Of a DNA stretch of 64,000 nucleotides, positions 18,922-27,879 are shown one piece after another. The translations under genes and the position numbers were made by a program. Where the stretch lies: the NCBI RefSeq assembly GCF_900156045.1, contig NZ_FTMX01000003.1:434001-498000 (forward strand), given 5' to 3'. The stretch's first letter is position 1, and each line of letters begins with the position of its first letter. The DNA comes from Peribacillus simplex (GTDB lineage: Bacteria > Bacillota > Bacilli > Bacillales > DSM-1321). The notes beneath the pieces were generated by a model. The model worked only from the letters and a program-made list of their open reading frames with translations, was not told where the DNA came from and made no database searches.

Positions 18922-19045
18922 AACATCAAGTTTAATGGCTGCTCAAATTCATCGAGCGGCCTTTTTCGCTTTTTTTGCTTTTATTTAGTAAAATGGAAAG
19001 AAGGAAAAGCTTATCTAGCCGCCCAGTTAAGGAGGAAATCATAGA

Positions 19046-19393
19046 ATGAAACCTATAGACCGTACAGAGGTGCAAAATGCCATTGATTCTTTCGCCGGAC
19101 AAGATGTATATCTTCACCTTGAAACGACAAATGGCGCCTATGCCACTCATGTAGATGAAGCTTTCTTTTCGGCAGGTGCTTATATTCGCAATGCTTTTAT
19201 ACAGTATGAACATGGGAAGATAGTTGGGGATGGACCTTACCGCATCGGCTTGAAGCTCAATATTGGCTGGGTATATGCAGAAGGCGTTAACCACTTCGAA
19301 TTGGATGAACAAGGGAGATTGCTATTGGCAGGCCTTGATTTTTCCGGAAAGCTTGCTGTCTCCATGCAGCTCAGTCCCACTCCCTTTGAATGA
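19046..19393 (+). CDS. yojF: YojF family protein (DUF1806)
   Basis: A 115-residue protein of the DUF1806/YojF family: IDRTEVQNAIDSFAGQDVYL, then HLETTNGAYATHVDEAFF. Function is unknown. In Bacillus it is regularly the partner of yojG/bshB2, as here, so a role alongside bacillithiol synthesis is a reasonable guess. The ATG follows AAGGAGGAAA. It lies 97 bases before bshB2 on the same strand. Confidence 0.88.
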   Translation: MKPIDRTEVQNAIDSFAGQDVYLHLETTNGAYATHVDEAFFSAGAYIRNAFIQYEHGKIVGDGPYRIGLKLNIGWVYAEGVNHFELDEQGRLLLAGLDFSGKLAVSMQLSPTPFE

Positions 19394-19490
19394 TGACAAC
19401 TTGCTTGATATATATCATATAATTCCGATAAAAAATCCCATTCACCGATAACCATGCTCACTGTAAGTAGAACGGAAGGAGAAATATACC

Positions 19491-20156
19491 TTGGAAAAAG
19501 AACGCCATGTATTAGTTATATTCCCACATCCCGATGATGAAGCCTTCTCGGTCTCCGGAACGCTTGCCCTTCATAGAGAAGCGGGCACTCCTGTCACCTA
19601 TTTATGCTTAACTTTAGGAGAAATGGGACGTAATTTAGGAAACCCTCCATTTGCAACAAGGGAATCGCTCCCTAAAATTCGTAAAAAGGAATTAATCGAT
19701 GCAGCAAATGCGATTGGCATCCAAGATTTGCGCATGCTTGGATTGCGTGATAAGACGATTGAATTCGAAGATGATGAAAAGCTGACTTCATTATTTACCG
19801 ATGCCATCAATGAATTGAATCCTTCATTGATCATTACGTTTTACCCAGGATACAGTGTCCATCCAGACCATGAAGCGACAGCATGGGCTGTAGTTCGGGC
19901 CGTGGAAAGAATGGAAGAGAAAGAGAGACCTAAACTTCATTGTGTCGCCTTCTCGAATAACTGCATTGACGAATTGGGACAGCCTGACATCATCCAAGAT
20001 ATCTCTGCCGTCGAAGAAAAAAAGGTGGCTGCATTCACTGCCCACCGTTCGCAAACGCAGGCAATGGTGATCGATTGGAAAGAGAAATTCGAAAATCAGG
20101 ATGCAGATTTTCTGGACTGGATCCGCAAAGAACGATTATGGACCTATAAATTTTAA
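19491..20156 (+). CDS. bshB2: Bacillithiol biosynthesis deacetylase BshB2
   Basis: A 221-residue LmbE/PIG-L family zinc hydrolase. It deacetylates GlcNAc-malate, the second step of bacillithiol synthesis. Zinc ligands and catalytic Asp are in FPHPDDEAFSVSGTLALH, and YPGYSVHPDHEATAWAVVRA carries the third ligand. The start is a TTG 9 bases after GGAAGGAG. Its partner yojF is directly upstream. A terminator follows. Confidence 0.93.
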   Translation: MEKERHVLVIFPHPDDEAFSVSGTLALHREAGTPVTYLCLTLGEMGRNLGNPPFATRESLPKIRKKELIDAANAIGIQDLRMLGLRDKTIEFEDDEKLTSLFTDAINELNPSLIITFYPGYSVHPDHEATAWAVVRAVERMEEKERPKLHCVAFSNNCIDELGQPDIIQDISAVEEKKVAAFTAHRSQTQAMVIDWKEKFENQDADFLDWIRKERLWTYKF

Positions 20157-20157
20157 A

Positions 20158-20182
20158 GAAACCGCCAATAGGCGGTTTTTTG
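20158..20182 (+). terminator. Terminator of yojF-bshB2
   Basis: AACCGCC and GGCGGTT form a stem with an AATA loop and a run of Ts, immediately after the bshB2 stop. Confidence 0.9.
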
Positions 20183-20200
20183 TTTTTTTGTTTATGGCAT

Positions 20201-20226
20201 AAAAAAAACGCCTGTGGATTACAGGC
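20201..20226 (-). terminator. Terminator of the MFS transporter gene
   Basis: On the minus strand GCCTGT and ACAGGC form a stem around a 5-base loop, followed by eight Ts. It lies about 85 bases after the MFS stop. Confidence 0.75.
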
Positions 20227-20310
20227 GGAGAAAAGGGGGATACTTTGGAAAATCAATCATAATATAAGCATCCCCAAAATTTTTCATTTTATACAATCAT
20301 TTTCAAAAAA

Positions 20311-21516
20311 TTAGGCAGACAAGCGTTCCTCATGCTGCATTTTCGTTCTTGCCGAGGCTTTTTTTCCATGCGCCAAGTAATAAATGCCAATAAGTACGAA
20401 TGCAAAGATCGACATTCCTATGAATAGCCCTTTGAACCCTGTAAATGGAATAAGGAATCCCAATAGGAACGGGCCGACACCTATACCGAAGTCATACATA
20501 GTAAAAAACGTGGATGTGGCTAATCCCATCCGATTTGATGGGGCTTCCTTAATCGAAATCGCTTGACAGCTTGATTGGAACGTACCATATCCAACTCCGA
20601 TTAAGGCGCCGGCAATCAGAAGCGTGATACCATGATGGGATTGGCTTAGGATGACCATACCGACGGCAAATAGTATGAGCGATGGGTAAATAACTGCATT
20701 TTCCCCCTTCACATCAAACATTCGTCCTGTAAACGGACGGGAGGCTAAAAGGAATACAGCAAATACGACGAAGAAAAAGCTTGCCGCATCCATTAAATCC
20801 ATTTCCTTTGCAAAAGACGTTAAATAGGACAAAATGCTGGAATAGGTAAATCCGGCAAATCCGATGAAAATGGAAATGGGCAGCGCCCTTTTCTCAAAGT
20901 AATCACTGATTTTAAATCCTTTTTGTGGTGAAGCTCCGCCCTTTTCCCCTTCAGGCACATTCATGAATAATGATGCAACTAAAGAAAATGCGGCAAATAA
21001 GGAGGCTGCATAGAAAATGATGGAATAGCTGAAATGCTGTGTAATCAGCAATCCAATAAACGGACCGAATGCCATTGCCAAGTTTGTACTCATGGCGAAG
21101 TATCCTGTACCTTCCCCGCGTCTCTCATTCGGAATGATATCTGCAGCAATCGTTCCAGTTGCGGTAGTGGCAAGGCCAAAAGCAAAACCGTGAATAAGCC
21201 GGTCGATCAATAAGAGGGATAAACTATTCACCAGGAAATAGCCAATGGATGCAACCAGGAATAGAACCAACGATCCAAGCAACATCTTTCTGCGGCCAAT
21301 CTTGTCAATTTTTTTCCCTGCAATCGGTCTGACAAGCACAGCTCCGAGAACAAAGATACTTGAAGCAAGTCCTGCTTGTGCTTGCGACGCATGAAAATTA
21401 TCCATCGTGTAAATGGTCAATGTCACCATCAAGACATAAAAAGTTAAAAATAAAAAAAAGTTCGCAGACGAAACTATCAAGAAGTCTTTCGTCCACAATT
21501 TCGGTTTTTGATTCAT
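20311..21516 (-). CDS. MFS transporter (12-TM exporter type)
   Basis: A 401-residue major facilitator with about 12 hydrophobic segments. The loop between segments 2 and 3 carries the motif-A-like VRPIAGKKIDKIGRRKMLLG, and RPFTGRMFDVKGENAVIYP is its echo in the second half. GFAFGLATTATGTIAADIIP resembles drug and sugar efflux members. Substrate cannot be read from sequence. It lies 18 bases downstream of a MarR regulator on the same strand, so it is probably its target. A stretch of small hydrophilic residues ends the protein. Confidence 0.85.
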   Translation of the reverse strand: MNQKPKLWTKDFLIVSSANFFLFLTFYVLMVTLTIYTMDNFHASQAQAGLASSIFVLGAVLVRPIAGKKIDKIGRRKMLLGSLVLFLVASIGYFLVNSLSLLLIDRLIHGFAFGLATTATGTIAADIIPNERRGEGTGYFAMSTNLAMAFGPFIGLLITQHFSYSIIFYAASLFAAFSLVASLFMNVPEGEKGGASPQKGFKISDYFEKRALPISIFIGFAGFTYSSILSYLTSFAKEMDLMDAASFFFVVFAVFLLASRPFTGRMFDVKGENAVIYPSLILFAVGMVILSQSHHGITLLIAGALIGVGYGTFQSSCQAISIKEAPSNRMGLATSTFFTMYDFGIGVGPFLLGFLIPFTGFKGLFIGMSIFAFVLIGIYYLAHGKKASARTKMQHEERLSA

Positions 21517-21534
21517 TTCAATCCTTCTTCCTTA

Positions 21535-21954
21535 CTATTGTTTTAATTTTTCCTTCAGGAAAATCAACGTTCGTAACGTTGCCTCCCGATCCTCTTCAGC
21601 CAAACCGCTCATTAATTGAAGTTCAAATTCTTCAACTACCTTTTTGGCCTCGTGATAAGTCCTTAAACCTGACTCCGTTAACTGTATTCTCCGTTCCCGC
21701 TTATCTTTTCCTGGTACTTGTTCAATCAAATCAAGTTCTTCCAACCGGTTTACCGTCCTGGTTACCGTCGGTTTCTCCACATCTAGATATGTGCTTATTT
21801 CAACAAGCGTAGAACAGCCAAACTGTTTCAGATAATATACAATCGACCATTGTGAATGAAAAAGATCAACCTTGGCCAATTGTTCATTTAACTTTTTGGT
21901 AAATGACCTCGAAAATTGTAAGTTATGATGAAAAAAACCATTATTAAAGGACAA
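21535..21954 (-). CDS. MarR family transcriptional regulator
   Basis: A 139-residue winged-helix regulator. The recognition region is CSTLVEISTYLDVEKPTVTRTVNRLEELDLIEQ and the wing is GKDKRERRIQLTESG. The start is a TTG at 21954, 7 bases after AGGAGG; an in-frame ATG at 21996 would put an 18-bp palindrome inside the coding region and lacks a ribosome site. The palindrome just upstream is the likely operator. The regulator probably represses itself and the MFS gene, with ligand release of repression. Confidence 0.88.
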   Translation of the reverse strand: MSFNNGFFHHNLQFSRSFTKKLNEQLAKVDLFHSQWSIVYYLKQFGCSTLVEISTYLDVEKPTVTRTVNRLEELDLIEQVPGKDKRERRIQLTESGLRTYHEAKKVVEEFELQLMSGLAEEDREATLRTLIFLKEKLKQ

Positions 21955-21973
21955 AGGAATTCCTCCTGAAAAG

Positions 21974-21991
21974 TAGTTACCTAGGTAACTA
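21974..21991. promoter_or_regulatory. Perfect 18-bp palindrome, likely MarR operator
   Basis: TAGTTACCTAGGTAACTA is a perfect inverted repeat ending about 10 bases before the ribosome site of the marR gene. MarR dimers bind such palindromes, and this position would block transcription of marR and the MFS gene. Confidence 0.7.
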
Positions 21992-22118
21992 TACACCTAT
22001 TCATTAGAAATGTCTAGCTTTCGGATGAACGAATATAAACCGTATGCACACGTGTTTCTTTGCTTCTACATTGCTTCGAGGACAAAAAATACACTTTTCA
22101 GGAGGTTCGTGCTTTTAA

Positions 22119-22221
22119 CTTGGGAGTTTGGGGAAAATACTGTGTATTTGGAGCAAATACTCGTGAGTCTGGGCGTTACTAGTGAATTTTGAGCGAATAC
22201 CCGTGAATTTGGCGAAATCGT
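22119..22221. repeat. Degenerate tandem repeat, about 20-21 bp x 5
   Basis: Units such as TGTATTTGGAGCAAATACTC, GTGAGTCTGGGCGTTACTAG, GTGAATTTTGAGCGAATACC and GTGAATTTGGCGAAATCG follow each other. A rough consensus is GTGAATTTGGGCGAATACTC. It lies in the 400-base space between the marR operator and the sugar dehydrogenase gene, with no supported gene around it. Confidence 0.6.
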
Positions 22222-22357
22222 ATGGGGCAAATCGGGACCATGTCATGCTCTTCATGATCTATGCTTCGAGTCCATAAACAAAAGGAAAACCCCGCTATTA
22301 AAAAGCGAGGCTTCCGATATTCGATCAAATCCATCTCCGAGCTTCTCATTGATAACT

Positions 22358-23449
22358 TCAGGGCATATTTCCTTTTAACCTAGATAGTGGCAAACGATAA
22401 AGTTTATCATCCTTTTCATCGGGATTTCCTCGGCCGTCCGTATTATTGCTTATGAAATAAAGATATCCTTCATCAACGAATACATCACGTATCCTTCCTG
22501 AGCCCGTAATGATATTAGTCAGTTTTCCGCTTTTTTCATCATAACTCTTAAGCGCTTCGCCCCTTAAGACTGCAAAATAGAGCTTTCCGTCAAAATAGGC
22601 CATGCCAGATGGAGCCCATGTATTTTCACCGGATTGAATTAAGGGCTTTACCATATCAGGTTTTTGCTCATCGCCCTCTATATCTGGCCAGCCATAGTTC
22701 TTACCCGGATCAATTTTATTTAATTCATCGTGTGCCGAATCTCCGTGCTCACTTTCATATAACTGTCCTGCTTCATTCCAGGCCAGACCTTGTGGATTGC
22801 GGTGACCGTATGAATAGACGTATGAATTCCCGAAAGGATTATCTTTCGGAATGGTGCCATCCAGGTTCATGCGCAGAATTTTTCCGCCTAAAGAATCTAG
22901 GTCCTGTGCGATTTCAGCCTTTCTTGCATCGCCTGTTGTTGCGTATAGCTTATCATCCGGTCCTATCTTGATCCTGCCGCCATGGTGGTAGTCCCCGCTT
23001 GGTATTCCGTCGATTAAGGTCTCCATCTCCTGCCATTTATCATCATTTTTTTCTAAAATGACGATTCGATTGATCGAATCCCCGCCTTCTTCATAGGTAT
23101 AATAGGCGAAAGCTTGCCCGCTCTTAGAGAAATCGGGAGCTAGCAAAAATCCAAGCAACCCAGCTTCCGCTTTAGCTGACAATGTCTTTTTAAGGTTGAC
23201 CCTTTGCCGTGTCATCTTATCCTTGTCCCATTCAACGATGGTTCCTGCCCGTTCTGACACATACATTGTGTCCCCATTCTTCTGGATCGACCATGGGGCA
23301 TGCAGGTTCGTTATCAGCACATCCGGATCTTCCCCTAAAGTGTCCGTCACTTCTTTTTCAGGATTCGGCTGTGTTTTGCTGTCGCCATTCATGTTACAAC
23401 CAGTTAAAATCAGTGTAGCCATAAGGAAAAAAAGGAGCGATTTTATCAA
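22358..23449 (-). CDS. PQQ-dependent glucose/sorbosone dehydrogenase-like lipoprotein
   Basis: A 363-residue secreted lipoprotein. The signal ends in the lipobox LILTGC with Cys18 as lipidation site, followed by a Ser/Pro/Glu linker. The rest is a six-bladed beta-propeller of the GSDH family: NLHAPWSIQKNGDTMYVSER, DYHHGGRIKIGPDDKLYATT, YGHRNPQGLAWNEAGQLYES, then HGDSAHDELN. Relatives oxidise sugars at the outer membrane face with PQQ or calcium; the substrate here is not known. The start is a TTG after AAGGGGGA. Confidence 0.88.
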   Translation of the reverse strand: MIKSLLFFLMATLILTGCNMNGDSKTQPNPEKEVTDTLGEDPDVLITNLHAPWSIQKNGDTMYVSERAGTIVEWDKDKMTRQRVNLKKTLSAKAEAGLLGFLLAPDFSKSGQAFAYYTYEEGGDSINRIVILEKNDDKWQEMETLIDGIPSGDYHHGGRIKIGPDDKLYATTGDARKAEIAQDLDSLGGKILRMNLDGTIPKDNPFGNSYVYSYGHRNPQGLAWNEAGQLYESEHGDSAHDELNKIDPGKNYGWPDIEGDEQKPDMVKPLIQSGENTWAPSGMAYFDGKLYFAVLRGEALKSYDEKSGKLTNIITGSGRIRDVFVDEGYLYFISNNTDGRGNPDEKDDKLYRLPLSRLKGNMP

Positions 23450-23475
23450 AGTCTTTCCCCCTTCGGTTCATGAGT

Positions 23476-24342
23476 TTAATAGGCTGACTGTTTTAGTACC
23501 TTTAAAATGGCCTCCGCGACACCGGCTTCATCATTCTTACCTGTTACTTCATCACACAGTTTTTTAATTTCGAGCGGGGCATTTCCCATTGCGACAGACA
23601 AACCTACCCGTTCAAACATGGATACATCATTATAATTATCCCCAATAGCCATTGTTTCCTGCATCGAGCCGGATTTTCCATTCACATATGTTTCAAGTGC
23701 CGTACCTTTTTGAGCTGTTTCACTCATGATTTCCACGTTTTCGCGTCCCGATGAAGTGACTGTAACTCCCTGTCCTTCCAATTTCGAAGCAATTTGATTT
23801 AATAAAGTTAAATCCTTTGAGAAGCTGAGAATTTTATAATATTCCTCATTTGAACGGCTGAATAACTCGGAATAATCGGAAATGGAAGTTACCTGTCCAA
23901 GCTGTAAACGCTGCTCTGCATATTTCCGCATGTTCTCAGGGTCAATGTCAGGATTCGCTGTAACGAATACATCAACCAAAACAGATATTGCATTTTCATA
24001 GTCTTTGGAATAAATCCCCTGACTCGTATATATTTCGAAATAAATCCCTTGTTCTTCGAGGAATTCAGCGACCATTTTAGCAGTGGCAGCTGACATTGGA
24101 TTGGAAGCGGCAATTTTTCCGTCCTCCGTGAAGATGGCAGCACCATTTACACAGATGACAGGGCAAACAATTCCAGCTTCATCCAAGGCGAACCTAGCTT
24201 CCACATAAGATCTTCCCGTAGCGATGATCACTTCCACACCCTTGCTTTGCGCCTTCTGGATGGCATGTTTATTTTCCTCACTGACCTTTTGCATTTTGTT
24301 TAGCAATGTTCCGTCCATATCAATCGCAATCGTCTTTATCAA
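23476..24342 (-). CDS. Cof-type HAD-IIB family phosphatase
   Basis: A 288-residue haloacid dehalogenase-family hydrolase. Motif I is DMDGTLL at residues 8-14 with the nucleophilic Asp; motif II is IIATGRSY; motif IV is AIGDNYNDVSMFERVGLSVA with an intact GDxxND. The large C2B cap between motifs II and III places it in the Cof/YkrA group of sugar or nucleotide phosphatases. Substrate is unknown. The start is a TTG behind AAGGGG. It lies only 26 bases upstream of the sugar dehydrogenase on the same strand. Confidence 0.88.
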   Translation of the reverse strand: MIKTIAIDMDGTLLNKMQKVSEENKHAIQKAQSKGVEVIIATGRSYVEARFALDEAGIVCPVICVNGAAIFTEDGKIAASNPMSAATAKMVAEFLEEQGIYFEIYTSQGIYSKDYENAISVLVDVFVTANPDIDPENMRKYAEQRLQLGQVTSISDYSELFSRSNEEYYKILSFSKDLTLLNQIASKLEGQGVTVTSSGRENVEIMSETAQKGTALETYVNGKSGSMQETMAIGDNYNDVSMFERVGLSVAMGNAPLEIKKLCDEVTGKNDEAGVAEAILKVLKQSAY

Positions 24343-24467
24343 TTCAATCGGCCCCTTTTTTCAATATAATCCCTATTTTAACCGAAAGATCGTGGATAAA
24401 CACGTTTAACAAATCCGTATAAATTCTTGGTGTGACTTCAGTCATTAAAAAATCCCATTATGTATAT

Positions 24468-24508
24468 AAAAAAACTGCACCTAATTAAGATAGGTGCAGT
24501 TTGTTTTC
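24468..24508 (-). terminator. Terminator of the double P-loop ATPase gene
   Basis: On the minus strand AAACTGCACCT pairs with AGGTGCAGTTT and is followed by a run of Ts, starting at the stop codon. Confidence 0.85.
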
Positions 24509-25627
24509 TTAATGTAGAATCGTTTTCCTATCGACATCTTGGGCCCGTTCATTAATCTGTTCGTGGATGTCTTTTTGAATGTCATCGATGGCTGTAAAAT
24601 CCATTGCTTTTACATAAATCTTTTCAAGTTCGTCATGCAGCTCTTTTGCCTTAGCCAGGTTAGCCGTCGCTTCATTCATTTTCGTCCGGTACCTAGTGGA
24701 AACATCCTTTAACTGTTCGGCATATATTTCATCTGTTCCTGGCAGGATGGCTGTTTTATATATATCAATGATTTCATCCCCTCCACAACTCGGGAAATAT
24801 TCATGCGGGGATGTGCTGTCAAATATGGCGATTCCAACCTCCCGGACGATTACCATGTCCAAGCTATGCGGATCGAAACCACAATGATATATTTCCACAT
24901 CAAAGCCTCTTTGCTCCGCAGCCTTTGCAATCTTCTTCAGCAACGTTGATTTTCCTGAACCTGGACGTCCCTTTAAAAAGTACCGTTTTTGTATTCCCTC
25001 AGTAATATTGGGGATGAAATCAACTGCACCCGTTGGTGTAGCTGCACCTAAGAATCGGTGACGAACATCCGACTTCTTATTAAGGACGATATCTCTATAA
25101 AAGCTTTCTATCAATTTATTGGTCAACCCATTCAATTTTGCGAAATCAATATTTGCCTTATAAATGTCTTCCCATTCATCATGTATCTTCAATGCTTCAG
25201 CGAATAGGGCATATGCCTTCTCGAAGCTCTTGCTTCTCGCATTCGTCAACTTTATGATGGCCGCTCTTTCAGAAGCCAGCTGCTGGGAATCCCAGGCAGC
25301 TCCTAGATTGACATACTCCTCAATGGCCCCTGGTGCCTTCGGTTCAATCACATGCGGCGCGGTCCCATCCACAATCCCGATTTTCAAAGCCGGTATGATT
25401 ACTCCATCAATGGAATCATTATCGGACGAACAATGTAAATACTCGATGTCATAGCCTTTATCCAGCCATTCTTGGCCGATTTTTTTCATAATCGTCGATT
25501 TACCGGAACCAGGTCCGCCTTTTAATATGAATAATCTTTCCAGACCTTTTAGATTGGAATCATATAAACTATAAAAACCTTTAGCCGTATTGCCTCCAGC
25601 AAAATAATTCATCACTTTTCCTGTCAC
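24509..25627 (-). CDS. Double P-loop ATPase (PRK06851-like)
   Basis: About 372 residues built from two homologous halves. Each opens with a Walker A loop: FILKGGPGSGKSTIMKKIG and YFLKGRPGSGKSTLLKKIA. Each continues with a matching block (GYDIEYLHCSSDNDSIDGVI and GFDVEIYHCGFDPHSLDMVI) and later with a coiled-coil helical region. The internal duplication is plain. The family is annotated only as a P-loop protein; function is unknown. Three in-frame GTGs compete as start; I chose 25627, 9 bases after GGGAG, with 25645 and 25633 possible. The gene stands alone with its own terminator. Confidence 0.78.
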   Translation of the reverse strand: MTGKVMNYFAGGNTAKGFYSLYDSNLKGLERLFILKGGPGSGKSTIMKKIGQEWLDKGYDIEYLHCSSDNDSIDGVIIPALKIGIVDGTAPHVIEPKAPGAIEEYVNLGAAWDSQQLASERAAIIKLTNARSKSFEKAYALFAEALKIHDEWEDIYKANIDFAKLNGLTNKLIESFYRDIVLNKKSDVRHRFLGAATPTGAVDFIPNITEGIQKRYFLKGRPGSGKSTLLKKIAKAAEQRGFDVEIYHCGFDPHSLDMVIVREVGIAIFDSTSPHEYFPSCGGDEIIDIYKTAILPGTDEIYAEQLKDVSTRYRTKMNEATANLAKAKELHDELEKIYVKAMDFTAIDDIQKDIHEQINERAQDVDRKTILH

Positions 25628-25715
25628 TTTCACACTCTCCCTCACAATACAGATGTAACTTCAAGACAGCGTATGAAAAAAAGACCCAATAGGTGAATAC
25701 CTAAAGGCAAACATT

Positions 25716-26192
25716 TTATTTTATTAGGGCTACAGCTTCCGCTTGTGTGACTTCCAGGAATTCTGACGGTTTTAATACGATCTGTGTACCGATTTTCCCT
25801 CCACTTACGATGATTTCGGGCAGGTTTGTTGCACTTTCATCGATAAAGGTCGGGTATTGCCTTTTCATTCCGATCGGGGAACAGCCTCCCCGAATGTACC
25901 CTGTGTATTTTTGCAGATCTTTAACCGCAAGCATTTCAATTTTTTTTGCCCCTGCGGCCTTCGCTGCTTTTTTCAAGTCCAGTTCGGCTGCTACAGGGAT
26001 GACAAATACGTAAAGCTGCTGCGGTCCGTTATGGGTAACAAGCGTTTTAAAAACGGTTTCCGGCGCTTTTCCAATCTTGTCCGCAACAGTGGCCCCGTCG
26101 ATTTTTCCATCGCGGGCATCATAACTCATCATGCCATACTCTATACGTTTGTTATCAAGAATCCGCATTGCATTCGTTTTACTGGCTCCCAT
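25716..26192 (-). CDS. ybaK: Cys-tRNA(Pro) deacylase YbaK/EbsC family
   Basis: A 158-residue trans-editing protein that hydrolyses Cys mischarged on tRNA(Pro). The fold signature is VFKTLVTHNGPQQLYVFVIP, then KKIEMLAVKDLQKYTGYIRG with the conserved GYIRGGCSPIGMK. I chose the ATG at 26192 after AAGGGG; an upstream in-frame ATG at 26222 lacks a ribosome site. It stands alone on the minus strand downstream of gntK. Confidence 0.9.
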   Translation of the reverse strand: MGASKTNAMRILDNKRIEYGMMSYDARDGKIDGATVADKIGKAPETVFKTLVTHNGPQQLYVFVIPVAAELDLKKAAKAAGAKKIEMLAVKDLQKYTGYIRGGCSPIGMKRQYPTFIDESATNLPEIIVSGGKIGTQIVLKPSEFLEVTQAEAVALIK

Positions 26193-26289
26193 AAGAAAAT
26201 TCCCCTTATCGTTTTCTACCATCTTACCATTTTAAAGACCGGGCAAAAAGAAAAGCACAGTGCTTATTCATCTGTGCTTTCCCTAAAAA

Positions 26290-27834
26290 TTATTCTAAAT
26301 GGCGCCTTTGGAAATCAGCGATCCTCTTGTAGTCGCCCTCCAATTGCCTGCTTACGGATAAATAAATCGACATTAATTCTTCATACACTTTAACGTTCTC
26401 TTCGATCGGGACAAGTTCATTCGTTTCGCCAACCATTCCCTCAACCTCATCAAGGCTTTCGATTTCGCCTAATGCGTATAATCCTAGAACGGCGGCACCT
26501 AAGCTCGAACTCTCAAAGCTTTCAGGAATGGTCACGTTTTGATTGAATATATCAGCCATGATTTGGCGCCAGAGCTTCGAACGGACAAATCCGCCGCTTG
26601 CATGAATCTTCTCGGGAGCACCAGTCAACTCCTTTACAGCAATAAGGACACTGTACAAGTTATACATCACACCCTCCAGCACTGCCCGGACCATATGGTC
26701 ACGAGTGTGATGAAGCGCCAGTCCAAAGAAGGAGCCCCTTGCATCGGCACTCCATAATGGTGCCCGTTCCCCTGCCATATACGGGTGGAATATCAACCCA
26801 TCAGAACCAGGTGCAATATTGGAAGCCATATCCGTCAGAATCTCATAGGAGTCCTGTCCCGAAGCCTTCGCTTTTTCGATTTCCACACGGCCCAATTGAT
26901 CGCGGGCCCATCGGAAGGTGATTCCCCCATTGTTGACCGGTCCTCCGATTACCCAATGATTCTCAGTAAGTGCATAGCAGAATGTCCTGCCTTTGGGATC
27001 GGTAAGCGGCCGGTCACTGACGGTCCTTACCGCTCCGCTTGTTCCGATTGTCACTGCCAGAACCCCTGGCTTGATTGCGTTTTGCCCTAAGTTGGCAAGC
27101 ACGCCATCACTCGCGCCAATCACAAACGGGGTACCGGCGTGAATGTTCATTTTTGCAGCCAATTCCTCACTTAATCCTGAGAGGATATGCGTTGTAGGGA
27201 CAAGCGTCGGCAGCTTGTCAGCCCCAATTCCAGCGATGGTGAGTGCCTCTTCATCCCACTTCAGGTCATTCAAGTTGAACATGCCCGTTGCAGAAGCGAG
27301 TGAATAATCCATCACATACTCATTGAAAAATTTATAGATGATGTATTCTTTAATTCCTATAAATTTTTCCGTTTCGTTAAAAATCCCGGGATGTTCATTT
27401 CTTAACCACATTACTTTCGTGATTGGCGACATTGGGTGAATGGGTGTTCCAGTTCTGTGATACAATTGCCCCCCCTGTTCCGAAGCCTTCAATTTCTCCG
27501 CATAGGCAACACTTCGATTATCCGCCCATGTAATGCTATTCGTCAGCGGGTTGCCGTCTTTACCAATTGCGATCAAGCTATGCATCGCCGAACTGAAAGA
27601 AATGAAGCCCAGTTCTTGCTTTTCTATTCCGCTTGCAATCATAACCTCGCCTATTGCAATGATGACCGCTTTATAAATTTCCTCGGGATCTTGTTCCGCA
27701 ACGGAAGGAGTTGGACTGTGAAGAGGATATCCTCTCGAACAAGATTGGACAACCTCCCCCCCTTTTGAAAAAAGAACGACCTTCGTACTTGTCGTGCCAA
27801 TATCGATCCCCATCATATAACCTGATTGTCCCAT
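26290..27834 (-). CDS. gntK: Gluconokinase GntK (FGGY family)
   Basis: A 514-residue FGGY carbohydrate kinase (513 in B. subtilis GntK). It phosphorylates gluconate to 6-phosphogluconate. The N-terminal phosphate loop is GIDIGTTSTKVVLFSKGG, the middle has TWADNRSVAYAEKLKA, and the C-terminal half has FHPYMAGERAPLWSADARG and EKIHASGGFVRSKLWRQIMA. The ATG at 27834 gives the family length; an upstream in-frame start at 27864 precedes the AAGGAG site. The permease gene directly upstream is a wreck, so no dedicated gluconate importer is encoded here. Confidence 0.9.
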   Translation of the reverse strand: MGQSGYMMGIDIGTTSTKVVLFSKGGEVVQSCSRGYPLHSPTPSVAEQDPEEIYKAVIIAIGEVMIASGIEKQELGFISFSSAMHSLIAIGKDGNPLTNSITWADNRSVAYAEKLKASEQGGQLYHRTGTPIHPMSPITKVMWLRNEHPGIFNETEKFIGIKEYIIYKFFNEYVMDYSLASATGMFNLNDLKWDEEALTIAGIGADKLPTLVPTTHILSGLSEELAAKMNIHAGTPFVIGASDGVLANLGQNAIKPGVLAVTIGTSGAVRTVSDRPLTDPKGRTFCYALTENHWVIGGPVNNGGITFRWARDQLGRVEIEKAKASGQDSYEILTDMASNIAPGSDGLIFHPYMAGERAPLWSADARGSFFGLALHHTRDHMVRAVLEGVMYNLYSVLIAVKELTGAPEKIHASGGFVRSKLWRQIMADIFNQNVTIPESFESSSLGAAVLGLYALGEIESLDEVEGMVGETNELVPIEENVKVYEELMSIYLSVSRQLEGDYKRIADFQRRHLE

Positions 27835-27879
27835 ATTTACATCATGCTCCTTTCTCTTAAACAATTGAACTCAATAGTA

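Noticed and set aside
20311..21516. Naming the MFS exporter after a specific drug pump
   Set aside because: Substrate cannot be told from the sequence; only the family is supported.
22010..22192. Open frame of 60 residues upstream of the sugar dehydrogenase
   Set aside because: It runs through the degenerate tandem repeat and lacks a ribosome site.
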